Made by a program: the position numbers and the translations under genes
Notes under the pieces: generated by a model
Seen by the model: the letters and a program-made list of their open reading frames with translations, nothing else
What the model was told of the DNA's origin: nothing
The model's database searches: none
Shown here: positions 19,026 to 28,089 of the stretch, piece by piece
Position numbering within the stretch: position 1 is the first letter of the stretch
How the letters are laid out: the number at the start of each line of letters is the position of its first letter
NCBI RefSeq assembly: GCF_000281045.1
Contig: NW_008246069.1
Span: forward strand, 1,019,683 to 1,049,697
DNA length: 30,015 bases
Source of the DNA: Saprolegnia diclina VS20
Taxonomy: Eukaryota > Oomycota > Saprolegniomycetes > Saprolegniales > Saprolegniaceae
Direction: 5' to 3'

Positions 19026-19772
19026 CGTGCTGGGAAGTTGGCGAGTTGGAAAATGGCGAGTACCCTGAAGGGTTATTATCCCCTGAAGCTGTTGGCGCTC
19101 GTATTTTAAAGAATAAAATGAATGTTGTGGATACAAATGTCAAGTGGTGTGAATTGTAATGCAACCATTAGTCACGGCCGCGGGAAAGTTATTGCGGCTC
19201 GGGGCACGACCGACGATGGGTACTCGTCCGTCGCCTGGTCGGTTCGATATTTGGCCTTGAAGATGCCGCAGGTGCGTGGGGTACTTCAAGGCGCGGACCT
19301 CGGATTCTACACGAGCGCGTCAAGGGCAAACCTCACGCGCCACCAACACGGCAGCGAGTAGAAAGTCTAGTTAGTACAATCAAATTGGCGAGTACCGCAT
19401 GATTTGTACGTGGCGCTCCTGCGTCACCGCACGCGTGTCCAAAGATCGATCCATCATCAGTCCATCCAGACGTGCCGGGCTCTTGATGGCTGTTTATGCT
19501 TGGGGTGGCAAGCGACGAAATACTACAAGGTAAGCCGTTTGAGCTCACCTGCACGGATGGTCAAGCTGGCCAGCCACCTTTGCCAGACAGTACAAGTGCG
19601 GAAGGAGACACTGCCTGGCTCAATACAGTGTATGAATGTATACGTGGCGCGGCGTGGTGATGCCAAGGGCATCAACTTACGCATCTCCGTGAAGTCGACG
19701 TTGGAACGTGATTTCTTGTTTATATACAATAGAATAGATTAAGGATACGCGGAAACGTGCGTGGAAGAGCAT
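19026..19772. other. Intergenic spacer between copies B and C
   Basis: No supported gene. The 10-mer GGCGAGTACC occurs just upstream of copy B (about 19055) and again near 19388, perhaps a shared regulatory element or a remnant of duplication. Short open frames on both strands have no family resemblance. Confidence 0.4.
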
Positions 19773-19955
19773 TTAGCGGCACCCGCGCCACGTTGTGTGG
19801 GCCATGTGCTCGCGCAGGTGCGCTTGCGTGGCCTTGGAGTGTGGCTTGTCCGACGCCGGGTGCAAGCTGTTGGAGACGCCGGCGATGACAAGCGAGGTGA
19901 CGACGCTGGGGCAGACCGTGTGGAGGAGGCATTGGGCGGCCGTTGTCAGAGGCAT
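19773..19955 (-). CDS. TTWRGCR micro-family protein, copy C
   Basis: A 60-aa single-exon protein. It starts MPLTTAAQCLLHTVCPSVVT, continues SLVIAGVSNSLHP, and ends LREHMAHTTWRGCR, stop TAA. It is closest to copy A in length and core sequence (VCPSV, AGVS). An Inr-like sequence, TCATTTTCAATC, lies about 30-42 nt upstream on the minus strand, and ATTGG/CCAAT elements lie at 20061-20065 and 20087-20091. Function unknown. Confidence 0.78.
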   Translation of the reverse strand: MPLTTAAQCLLHTVCPSVVTSLVIAGVSNSLHPASDKPHSKATQAHLREHMAHTTWRGCR

Positions 19956-20653
19956 TATTGTAGTGGTTTGTTTGGCAGTGCGAACGATTGAAAATGAACC
20001 AACGGCGAGTCTCAAGATCGCACCTGTGATGTGGCGCAGTCGATAGGTTCAAAGCATACGATTGGCGAATCGAAGAAACCTCTCAGCCAATCATGCGTGG
20101 CCAAGGAGGTGGCATCACCGCCTGTCGCGTGTGGCCACATCGGCGACGCGGCTTTGCACGGGCAAGGTCGCGTTGGATTGGCCGACGGGCCGACGAAATT
20201 TCAATGACGTGGCTACGTCAGGTGGTCGGAAACTGCGCACCAATCTGAGCGCGCATCGCACGTGGCGTGCCCATGTGCTCAAATAAATGGCGTCGCGCGA
20301 TCTAGGAACAAGGGCCGGGAACAAGGTGGCGATTCAAGAATATACGCGTGGCAGATTTGCTTGTGGCCAGAAACACGCGTTCATTTTCGTCGAATTTGGT
20401 GGTTTTGAGAAATCGGGCGACCGTCGTTGTCGAACCAGACACGACAATCGTGCAATCATGCGATTGCATTCCGTGTACGCTCCCTTAGCTTCTCGCTTGG
20501 TCGTGGATGTGGCGGGATGTGCTGTACTCTACTATCATAAGCAAGGCGGTCCTACTCGTGTCAAGGCCAAGGATGCCGCGGCCGACCAGATGTAACCACA
20601 TCACAGTGCTCCAGACTTTTTCGTCACAATTCCATCGGACTTCTCTCGCAACC
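19956..20653. other. Divergent region between copies C and D
   Basis: The region between the head-to-head copies C (-) and D (+). It holds ATTGG at 20061-20065, CCAAT at 20087-20091 and ATTGG at 20177-20181, suitable for a shared bidirectional promoter. Open frames present do not resemble known proteins. Confidence 0.45.
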
Positions 20654-20842
20654 ATGCCACTCTTGTCCACGGCCGCGCAGTGCCTGTTGCACACGCTCGG
20701 CCCGATAGCCGTGACAACCGCTGCCATCTTGTCGGTCTCCCCACTCGTTCAACCAGGACCCAATGCGTCCAACGACGAGAAAGCCAAAGCGCAAAAGCTG
20801 GGCGAGCACATGGCCAAAACGACGTGGCGGGGTTGTCGCTGA
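20654..20842 (+). CDS. TTWRGCR micro-family protein, copy D
   Basis: A 62-aa single-exon protein, the only copy on the plus strand and the most divergent. It starts MPLLSTAAQCLLHTLGPIAV and ends LGEHMAKTTWRGCR, stop TGA. The Cys in the VCP box of the other copies is Gly here (LGP), so only the AQC and tail Cys are shared by all four. The middle is Pro/Asn/Lys-rich (PGPNASNDEKAKAQK). A strong codon bias and the exact tail argue against a pseudogene. Confidence 0.78.
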   Translation: MPLLSTAAQCLLHTLGPIAVTTAAILSVSPLVQPGPNASNDEKAKAQKLGEHMAKTTWRGCR

Positions 20843-21542
20843 CCTTGCTTGCAGCATGAAGCTTTGTATTTAAGAAACCTATATTGCCTTGTGTTGAGGC
20901 GTTTGTCATCTTCATATTTCGATCCCATCAAAGTTATGGAAGGAGACTCGAAGGAAGCAACGACGAGCGCTGGGCAACATCAGCCAACGCGTGCCACCAA
21001 CTTCAACTTGCGGGCGACCCAATTTTCCCGCCAAAATTGCACCGGAACCCACGAAACATAAGCTTAGAACCAGCCGGGAGCTCCTGGTGTTGTCAGTAGA
21101 ATATGATTGCAGCGGCGGACTACGTGTGCCCTCCTGTGTGCAGGAATCGACCGACTGGACAAAGGTGGCCAGCTGTGTACCATGTCCATCTTTACAAGAT
21201 CAAATCACTCGCGCGACTCGGCCGACAACACTGCAACTTTGCCGGCAGCGACCACCGACACCATACCAAGGCAGGGCAAGAGTGCCGACCGCATCGCCGC
21301 AGCCGACTCGGCAGCGTAGCGTAGCTGCTACTACCCTACGTGTTGGTATTCTACATGCGATGATAGCATCGATCGACCTTGGCGACCAGCATCTTGGGTC
21401 GTCCTTTCTGCATCGAAGTTCTGTGCTCGAACAAACGATCTGATTGGCGTAAACGCAATGTTTCTAGCCAATCGCAGCGCACGTATGCACTTTGCAGTTT
21501 GCCATTTGGTGTCTTTTCCAGCACTGGCGGTATCTTTTCGTC
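20843..21542. other. Intergenic region upstream of the RUN-RhoGAP-ELMO gene
   Basis: No convincing gene in 700 nt; open frames in several phases overlap and have no recognisable content. ATTGG at 21443-21447 and CCAAT at 21468-21472 form an inverted pair 71-100 nt upstream of the start codon at 21543. Confidence 0.45.
21443..21472 (+). promoter_or_regulatory. Inverted CCAAT pair
   Basis: ATTGG and CCAAT face each other with 20 nt between them, just upstream of the 14-exon gene. This is a plausible NF-Y-type site, inferred from position. Confidence 0.35.
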
Positions 21543-24500
21543 ATGCAGCAGTTCCCGGCGCTCGAAGCGCTGCGCACCTCGGTACACGCGCTACTGCGTC
21601 AAGTCGACGCCCACGAGAGCGACAACAACAACTGCAGCAGCCATGCGCCGGACGCCTGCGCCGGCGACGTCTGCGCGGCCATCGAAGCGTGCTTGCACCA
21701 TGGCCTCAAGCGCGTGTCGGCCACCGAGACGGTCTCGCTCTGGGGGCTCGTCCAGTGGACCAACGTCGCCCAGCAAAAGCGGCACCGTGCGTGGCTTGCC
21801 GCCCACGCCAAGTTGCCGACTGTGGTGGCAGACGACGACTGGTACGTTGCCCGCGTCTGTGAGTCGGCGGGACCCGATCTATCATGCGCAGGTACAACGA
21901 CATGTTCAAAGACGAGCTCCAAGGCATCACATCACTGGCCGATGATAACCAGCGGCTTGAGCCCAGCGTGTCCGAAAGCCCAATGACACCGGGCTTGAAC
22001 GCGTCGATCCGCACCGCGAACTCGCTCTTGCATGTGACGACACCGATCGGGCGTGTGCGCGCCTGGATCCGCCAGTGCTGCAACACGCATATCCTCAGCG
22101 CGTGTTTGGCAGGTACCTCGCTCTCTTCGTTTTTGCATTGTTTTCGAATCCGGCCTAGGGCTCATGCATCCGCTCAACCAGGCGACGCTGCAGACGTACT
22201 TTGAGCCATCTGCGCTCTGCCTCAACGAAGACGCACGCGAGATCTTTGTCGGGCTCACATCGACATTAGATCGACTCACGTTTGGCTTTGCGCTGGATGT
22301 AGGCGCTGCCACCGCACCACCTCTCTGATCATTATGCGCGTAGAATGGACCGACCGAGGAAACCAAGGTGCTACCACCGTCGGTGCCTTCGGTCGCAGCG
22401 CCTACCAACCACAACGTCTTGCAAGTCCTCGACACCAAGGCGCAACGACTGCACGAGCTGCTACGGCATACGCTGCCTTCGATCTTGAGTCCCCGCGCGC
22501 TGGACGAAGTCGGCCCCGCCAACGAGACACCCAAACTCTTTGGTGTTCCTCTTGCGTCGCTGCTCCTGGACGCCCGGACATGTGCCATCGCACCGGTGGA
22601 CCCGCTCCTTGGTGTGCCGAATCTCTTTGAAGGCTGTTGCCGCTTGATTGACGCGGCCACGGCCGTCGGCACCCCGGGGCTGTTTGCCGCCAAGATCAAC
22701 GCCTCGCGCTTTGCGCAGCTCACGCAGCAGGTCCAAGCGGTGGGCTGCTTGAGTATTTGGAGCAGCGTGCACCACGGTATCATCCTCCTCATCAAGGTAT
22801 TTCTTCCTCTTCGATGCGCCAACTCAAAACGGTGGTAGTTTTTGAGGGACTTGCCCGACCCGATCATTCCCGCGTCGCTCTACGGCCGGTTCCGTCGGTA
22901 CGCACGTCGCCTTGTGCTTGATAGACTCATATATAGATTAGCATTCACGACTTGAAAGGGCGGCATGTGCAGGTCCTCGCCCTCACACAGCTTGTCGGCG
23001 AGTTGCACTGGAGCGTCAAACCGCTTCTATACCGGCTCTGCGCGACGATCAGCCGCGTCTTGAAGCTCTCAAACGACACGAGCGTCGACCGCCTCGCCGA
23101 CGTCTTTGTCCGCGTCTTATTCCCGCGGTCCGCACCGGCTGCCGACGAGGTAGACTCGCTGTTTAATGCAGAGCTTGTACGCATGACGCTGGTGTAGGCT
23201 TCGCTAACCCAGCTTGTCGCTCTCCTCTTTCTCAACGCCGACGCCATTTTGGCCGAGATACGCGGCGCGCTCTCCGACCGCTGCCATGTCTGTCGCCTCC
23301 TGCCTCTTCTATTCTTTGGCTGACGGTACATGTAGTACGTCATGGCCAAGCTCGAGCGTGTCGCAGCTATCCCGCGGGAGCGACGACTCGAGGTTCCGGT
23401 ACCCTACCCCTTCTCGAAACCGAACAATAGAGGACATATCGGTGTAGACTACATCGCTAGCATGGACGCAGTTTCGAGAGGCGTACGGTCTCGCATGCGA
23501 GAGCGACGACACGCTGCGTGCGTCACTCCGTGGCGGCGGCCGCCTCGTGCTCCAGTGCATGCTGCACTTTCTGGCCGAGCACCAGGAAATTGCGCAGCAG
23601 ATCATTGCGCAGCGGGCGTCGTGTGACGTCGACGCCAAGCACTACCCCGTGCGCAGTGCTAGCGTCTACCTTGTACGGATGTTGGTCGAGCTCTTGGGCT
23701 TCGACCGGACACCGAGTGCGACCGACGTCGTACGACTCTGTCGGCACTTGTAGCCATGCTAACGGCAGGAGTCCTAGGTGGACCTGGACACGAGAGCGTG
23801 GCTTGCGCGCTGCGACGGCGTCTGCGACGAACCGTTGATGCCGCTACCGACACACGCCGGTGTCGCGCTTGTCACGCGCGGTCTCTGGCCGTACGATCAA
23901 TAGCGATTCGAAATGGGTTGCAGACCAAGTGGACTAGGCTGTTTGACGACGCCAAGGCGTTCGAGCGGCTGTTTGGCATGAGTCTGCTGCTCTTTGATCG
24001 CAACTGGACACGGTCGGGTACGCAAAACGTTGATTGAACTATCGCAAAATGTTGATGCACACTATTGTCATGTAGGCGCAACGTGCATGGACTTTAGCAC
24101 GATCTTGACCGAAACGCAGTGTCAGATGCAATCGCTCTTACGCGACGAGCCAGAGACGATCTCGGACCTCTGGCAGCGCTGGTCCGACCGCATCTCACAG
24201 CAGTATCTGCAGCCCGCTACCCAAGCCCCCCGTAGGTCGCATCGATGCAGCAACACAATGACACCAGTCGTAGGGGCCCTCGCGCACATGCGGTCGTACG
24301 TTGTGGTGTGGGAAGGCGGCCTCACGGTGCGCGCAGCGCCTACCACCAAGTGCGAAGCGCTGGGCACTCGACGCAAGGGGGTACGCCTGCGCCTGGGTGG
24401 CGCGACCACTGATGGACCAGCTAGGACCGCATCGAGACAGTGCTGAAGGCAGGCGATTGGCTCAAGATTCGTGATGCCCCGGGTGTGCAGGACGCTGGGT

Positions 24501-24550
24501 GGGTGCGCCGGCGAACAGCCACCGCTACGCTGCTCGAGCTCGTTGCGTAG
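21543..24550 (+). CDS. RUN-RhoGAP-ELMO domain protein with a C-terminal SH3b-like region
   Basis: Fourteen exons: 21543-21841, 21892-22112, 22159-22298, 22344-22796, 22839-22897, 22942-23149, 23198-23287, 23336-23398, 23448-23729, 23778-23890, 23938-24017, 24076-24231, 24274-24380, 24425-24550. Introns are 42-58 nt; the product is 798 aa. Residues 40-215 form a RUN domain (ACLHHGLKRVS, SLWGLVQWTNVAQQKRHRAW, TTPIGRVRAWIRQC), usually a partner of Rab, Rap or Arl GTPases. Residues 285-490 form a RhoGAP domain (KLFGVPLASLLL, GVPNLFEGCCRLID, LLIKFLRDLPDPIIP, LKLSNDTSVDRLADVF). Its catalytic Arg is replaced by Ala335 (PGLFAAK for the usual GxFR). Residues 515-690 form an ELMO domain (LRGGGRLVLQCMLHFLAEHQ, HYPVRSASVYLVRMLVELLG, MSLLLFDRNW, CMDFSTILTETQCQM). 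The end (SYVVVWEGGLTVRAAPTT, GDWLKIRDAPG, GWVRRR) resembles a bacterial-type SH3 repeat. Likely a small-GTPase adaptor. The donor of intron 8 and acceptor of intron 12 have in-phase alternatives. Confidence 0.85.
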
Positions 24551-24641
24551 CGTACACCGGGTCACACGACAGTAGATTCTAGTTGTAAATGGAATATTTG
24601 GTATGGCACAGTCTATGAGAAACACACAAGGCGGTCGTCAC

Positions 24642-25746
24642 TTAGCTCACTTGCTGGAGCCAGATGCGCGTCTTGTACAGGCCAAAGAGGTCGCGCACGA
24701 GCTCGCGAAAGTCGATGCGTCTACAAACCATAAGACAATATTGGCCAACACCATAGAAGTACCGTTGGGCTTGAAAGAAGAAAGTGAGTTTGTGCCGGTC
24801 AAACTGGAATTCTGCGTCGAGGACGACCATGGGCAAAAAGCGCTGGCGCACCTTGGCCCGGCACACCTCGAGCACGAGAGCTTCCTCTTCCAGCTAGTAG
24901 CGCAAGCGGTGTCATGAGCGTAGAAGGCTATAGAACGCTACCTTGAGCGAAAGCTGCTCGAGCTCGGCGGCCACGACGCCTCGAAGAATCCGCTTCGGTG
25001 GCACCGAGAGACGCTGCGGCTCCAAAAGAGACGTGCTTTGCATGTACGCCTGGTTGGCCCACAAGTGGTCGAGGGTCGCGCCGGCGCAGACGATAACACC
25101 AACGTCGTAGCCGCGGTCGGCCTCGACCTACTTGGGCGTCGCCAATACGACAGATTTGCTTGCACGTACCTTGACGAAATCGCCAAGTGCAAAGTGCGCG
25201 TAGCCCACAAAAATGCTGCGCCGACCGCGCTTGAACTCGACCTCAAAGTATACGACGCTTTGCGCTGGCGGCATGGCGTAGGCGTGCGCGGACAAATCAT
25301 GATCGTAGTACGACGCTGCGTAGCTCAGAGGCGACGCATGAGAGCTCGCGGTAGGTGTAGCGTACGAGGCTTGTAGCGGGCGCTAGGCATGGCCACGTGA
25401 GCGTTGGCACGACGACGAGACAGGCAGGGTACACTACGTGTGCGTCAGGTGGCACAAAGCTCGGCGCAAGTGCGCGCAGGGTCGGCGCCACCACCACGTC
25501 GCGGCTACTTGCTGGCTCTTCGGGCGACCGCGTCCAGATGGCGTCGTCGCGCTGGTTGTCGCCACTGCTGCTGTTGCTGTCGGTCGAGCTCTTCCGGCCC
25601 TTCCACGTCTCGAGCTTGCTCTGCGTGCGGCGTGGCGCTTGGAAGCTAATGAGGCTCGCGAACGCGCTCAGGTCGAGGTCGTCCAGGCTCGTCTGGTTGC
25701 TCTCGTCGTCGGCCGTCGCCGGCGGCAACGTCCATCGCGCGAGCAT
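24642..25746 (-). CDS. PSP1 C-terminal domain protein
   Basis: Five exons, 25438-25746, 25170-25382, 24942-25127, 24763-24893 and 24642-24720, with introns of 55, 42, 48 and 42 nt, give 305 aa. Residues 1-120 are Ser/Asp-rich and disordered. From about residue 128 a PSP1 C-terminal domain is clear: [58 protein letters not shown], a middle with [20 protein letters not shown], then [20 protein letters not shown] and IWLQQVS. These match the family pattern of a bound D-x-x-K-L core and the R[13 protein letters not shown] ending. The domain occurs in yeast Psp1, bacterial YaaT/RicT and kinetoplastid RNA-associated proteins, where roles in mRNA control are reported; the role here is inferred. The first splice (GTAG...TAG, phase 0) is the least certain. 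It is tail-to-tail with the preceding gene, 91 nt apart. Confidence 0.82.
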
Positions 25747-26803
25747 GGCGTTTGAATCTTTTTTGGATATCCGACTGCTTGACGCAAGCCACGCGCACAT
25801 ACAAACTTCAAGTTCTGGCGCTGTAGCGGTTTCATATTTTATCACTTGGTATTTGTATCGATGGCCGAGAAACCGCTATATTATTAATTCGGCGCCGTTT
25901 CATCCGAATTCATGCCACGAATTACTGGAGTCGGTACGAATTACGATCCGCACTTGGTCCGACCGAGACTGGAGCTGCCTCGACAGCTCACGCTACATAG
26001 TATGGAGACGTCGGCAGTCAAATATGGCTGTGGGGTCCTCTTCCAAGGGCCGAGCGTTTCTAGGACGAGGCAGTGCAAGTAATATTTCAATCTCATCCGA
26101 TCGACTGCAGTATGTAGTTGGCTCAAGTAGCTACGTGGGCTTGCGTGTAGCGGCCTGTGTTCAGCGATCTCACTGGCGAAGCGAATGGTAGGACGGTCTA
26201 GTGAGCTGGTCTAGTGTGGGTTCAGAGCTCCAGAAACGACACGTTGAACCCCGGAAGTTCTCCCAGAGTTCACCATCGCGTTCGAAGTGGCCGGTGGCAA
26301 CGGCGCAACGTCATTCGCCTCCTACCGGTGTGAGAACTCACAGTACTGCGTAGTTTGGCAGTGAATAGCCTTCTCTTTATGGAGGCAAGGACTACAACCA
26401 ACAATTAACTTCTCTCCAACGAGGATTCTGCTGGCATTTCATATTGCACTTCAAGAAGACCTGATATTTAAATGAGCACCTACGCTGGTGCATGTATCAA
26501 GATACGCACCTACGTTGTCCCACGTACGGGCGACCAAAGGGGATAGAGCGGGTCCGCATCGATTATCGCATGGCAGCTACACCGCCGAGACCTTGACACA
26601 AAGCAACACGAACATACGAAAGGGTACCAGGGCTTTGATCGCGGGAGCTCGCTCTTCGCACTCGGCAAGACGCCACCTTAAAGCACTTCGATGGGCGCCC
26701 TTTCTAGAAAAGGTGCACCCGTATAGGTGCGCTTTTCCAGCGACGTTATCATCTGGCTCGAAGAATCCGTCCTTTCTAATGCGGCCGTCAGTGTCAATCG
26801 TGC
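25747..26803. other. Intergenic region without a convincing gene
   Basis: A 1,057-nt space between the divergent PSP1 and polysaccharide-lyase genes. Open frames are short or run antisense to the PSP1 first exon. GCACCTACG is directly repeated at about 26479 and 26506 around a small GCACC/GGTGC inverted repeat, and GGTCTAGTG is repeated near 26197-26218. No RNA gene or mobile element is recognised. Confidence 0.45.
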
Positions 26804-27730
26804 ATGTGGAGAGGAGGGCTCGTACTTGCGGCCGTGGTGTCGGCGCTGGCTGCGCCGCTCCCAGCAACTGTATTGAACCTTACCCGCTGGGCGCTCGACC
26901 TTCCCGAGGCGACCCCGAACGCGACAGAGGCGCTGCGCCTGTACCATCCTGCGCTCGACACGTACGTGTCTCCCGCGTTCACCGTCGAGGGCGACGGCGT
27001 TGCGCTCACGACGCCCGTCGACGGTGCCCACACATACAACGCCAAGTACCCTCGCGTCGAGCTACGTGAAGTCAAGCCGAATGCTCGGAATGCTTCGTGG
27101 CTGCGCAACTGGGACCCGACGCAAGGCGCGTCGGTGCACGAGCTTGCGGTGACGCTGGACGTGGCCTCGCTGCCGCCGCAGCACGCACAAACCGTCGTTG
27201 CGCAGGTCAAGGGCGAGAAGGCGTGTCTCATGATCAAAGTGCAAGCAGCCTCGAACAGCGGGTTCGAGATCGTGGTCGTCAACCAGTTTTACCCGCCGCC
27301 GCACCAGCTCCTCGGTGTCCTCGACGCAAACTACGCGCTCGGCCGTCGCTTCAGCTTGAAGCTCCAGCTGCACCAAGGCCGCGTCCTTATTTACTACAAG
27401 GACATGATGACACCGGCGATCGCGGCGCCTTTCCGAGACAAAGTCGATTGCAACTGCCGGAACGAGACGTCGACGCACGCACTGTGCTACTTCAAGACGG
27501 GCAACTACCTGCAGTCCAACACATCGTTCGACGCGCCGTCGTCGACAAGCGTCGTGCACCTCTACCACCTCCAGGCGTCGCATGCGAACGCGACCGCCCA
27601 ACTGCCGTCCAACGCTTCGACCATTGTCAAGCCGGGTGCGACGACCAGCCACGCCGACGCGCCGGTCTCGCTACACGCCCTTACATTTTTCATGGCGTTC
27701 GTCTCTCATGTCGTCTCGGTCTTGTATTAA
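26804..27730 (+). CDS. Secreted PL7-like alginate/glucuronan lyase with a GPI-type tail
   Basis: A single exon of 308 aa. Residues 1-17 are a signal peptide (GGLVLAAVVSALAA). The three PL7 motifs appear in order: RVELREV (84-90), QVK (134-136, for the usual QIH/QVH) and YFKTGNYLQ (229-237). The family is a beta-jelly-roll lyase that splits uronic-acid polymers such as alginate or glucuronan by beta-elimination, using Arg, Gln, His and Tyr. The Arg, Gln and Tyr positions are present; His is replaced by Lys136. Cys216, Cys218 and Cys228 may form disulfides. After a Ser/Thr/Asn-rich stretch with N-glycosylation sites, the last 20 residues are hydrophobic (LHALTFFMAFVSHVVSVLY), with small residues before them, as in GPI-anchor signals. 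Likely a cell-surface enzyme; lytic activity is uncertain because of the His change. Confidence 0.8.
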   Translation: MWRGGLVLAAVVSALAAPLPATVLNLTRWALDLPEATPNATEALRLYHPALDTYVSPAFTVEGDGVALTTPVDGAHTYNAKYPRVELREVKPNARNASWLRNWDPTQGASVHELAVTLDVASLPPQHAQTVVAQVKGEKACLMIKVQAASNSGFEIVVVNQFYPPPHQLLGVLDANYALGRRFSLKLQLHQGRVLIYYKDMMTPAIAAPFRDKVDCNCRNETSTHALCYFKTGNYLQSNTSFDAPSSTSVVHLYHLQASHANATAQLPSNASTIVKPGATTSHADAPVSLHALTFFMAFVSHVVSVLY

Positions 27731-27761
27731 CGCGCATATTGTCTGTGCGTCAAGTGTGTTT

Positions 27762-27812
27762 ACCCTAGCCCTACGCCAACCCTAGCCCTCTGTCAACCCT
27801 AGCCCTCCGTGA
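27762..27812 (+). repeat. 17-bp tandem repeat, three copies, CCCTAG core
   Basis: Three consecutive 17-bp units share ACCCTAGCCCT and vary in the last six bases. The core is one base away from a telomere-like CCCTAA/CCCTAAA unit. It starts 32 nt after the lyase stop codon. It may be a short interstitial minisatellite. Confidence 0.8.
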
Positions 27813-27939
27813 CGCCCCAACAAACCCAACGAGTCGCTGCACACACCTTGCGCTGTTGATCGGCAAGTGCGTACTCGATGTATGGCGTTTGGTAGCGTTG
27901 ACACAAGCCATTTGATCGAGTCAAGAAGGGCTAGTTCTT

Positions 27940-28016
27940 GCCGACTTTAGATAGTCTAGCGGATCAGACGCTGGTGGATCAATAGATAAAACCGGGTTCG
28001 AGTCCGGGAGGCGCCA
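27940..28016 (+). pseudogene. Degenerate tRNA-like sequence (A box and B box)
   Basis: TAGTCTAGCGG (27952-27962) fits a tRNA A box and GGTTCGAGTCC (27995-28005) is a perfect B box; the T arm CCGGG-TTCGAGT-CCGGG has one G-G mismatch. The 3' end (GGCGCCA) resembles an acceptor stem but pairs with the 5' side (GCCGACT) only with two mismatches, and no anticodon stem can be drawn. It is best read as a tRNA pseudogene or the head of a tRNA-derived SINE. Confidence 0.4.
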
Positions 28017-28089
28017 TTTGATTGATGGGGCATTGGACTGCTCGAGTCGACTGCGCAAAGTCTCTGGTGCATGGAGATAACGCATAGTC

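Larger units (their letters stand above)
27731..28089. other. Intergenic region with minisatellite and tRNA-like element
   Basis: The short space between two convergent genes holds a 17-bp repeat (27762-27812) and a sequence with tRNA promoter boxes (about 27940-28016), both listed separately. Confidence 0.5.

Noticed and set aside
20507-20653. N-terminal extension of copy D of the TTWRGCR family
   Set aside because: The frame is open upstream, but the other three copies all start at the Met-Pro-Leu, and the upstream residues do not align with anything.
23195-23197. In-frame TAG inside the RhoGAP region, at first sight a pseudogene mark
   Set aside because: It is the acceptor of a 48-nt GTAG...TAG intron (23150-23197); removing the intron keeps the frame and joins PAADE to ASLTQLVALLF.
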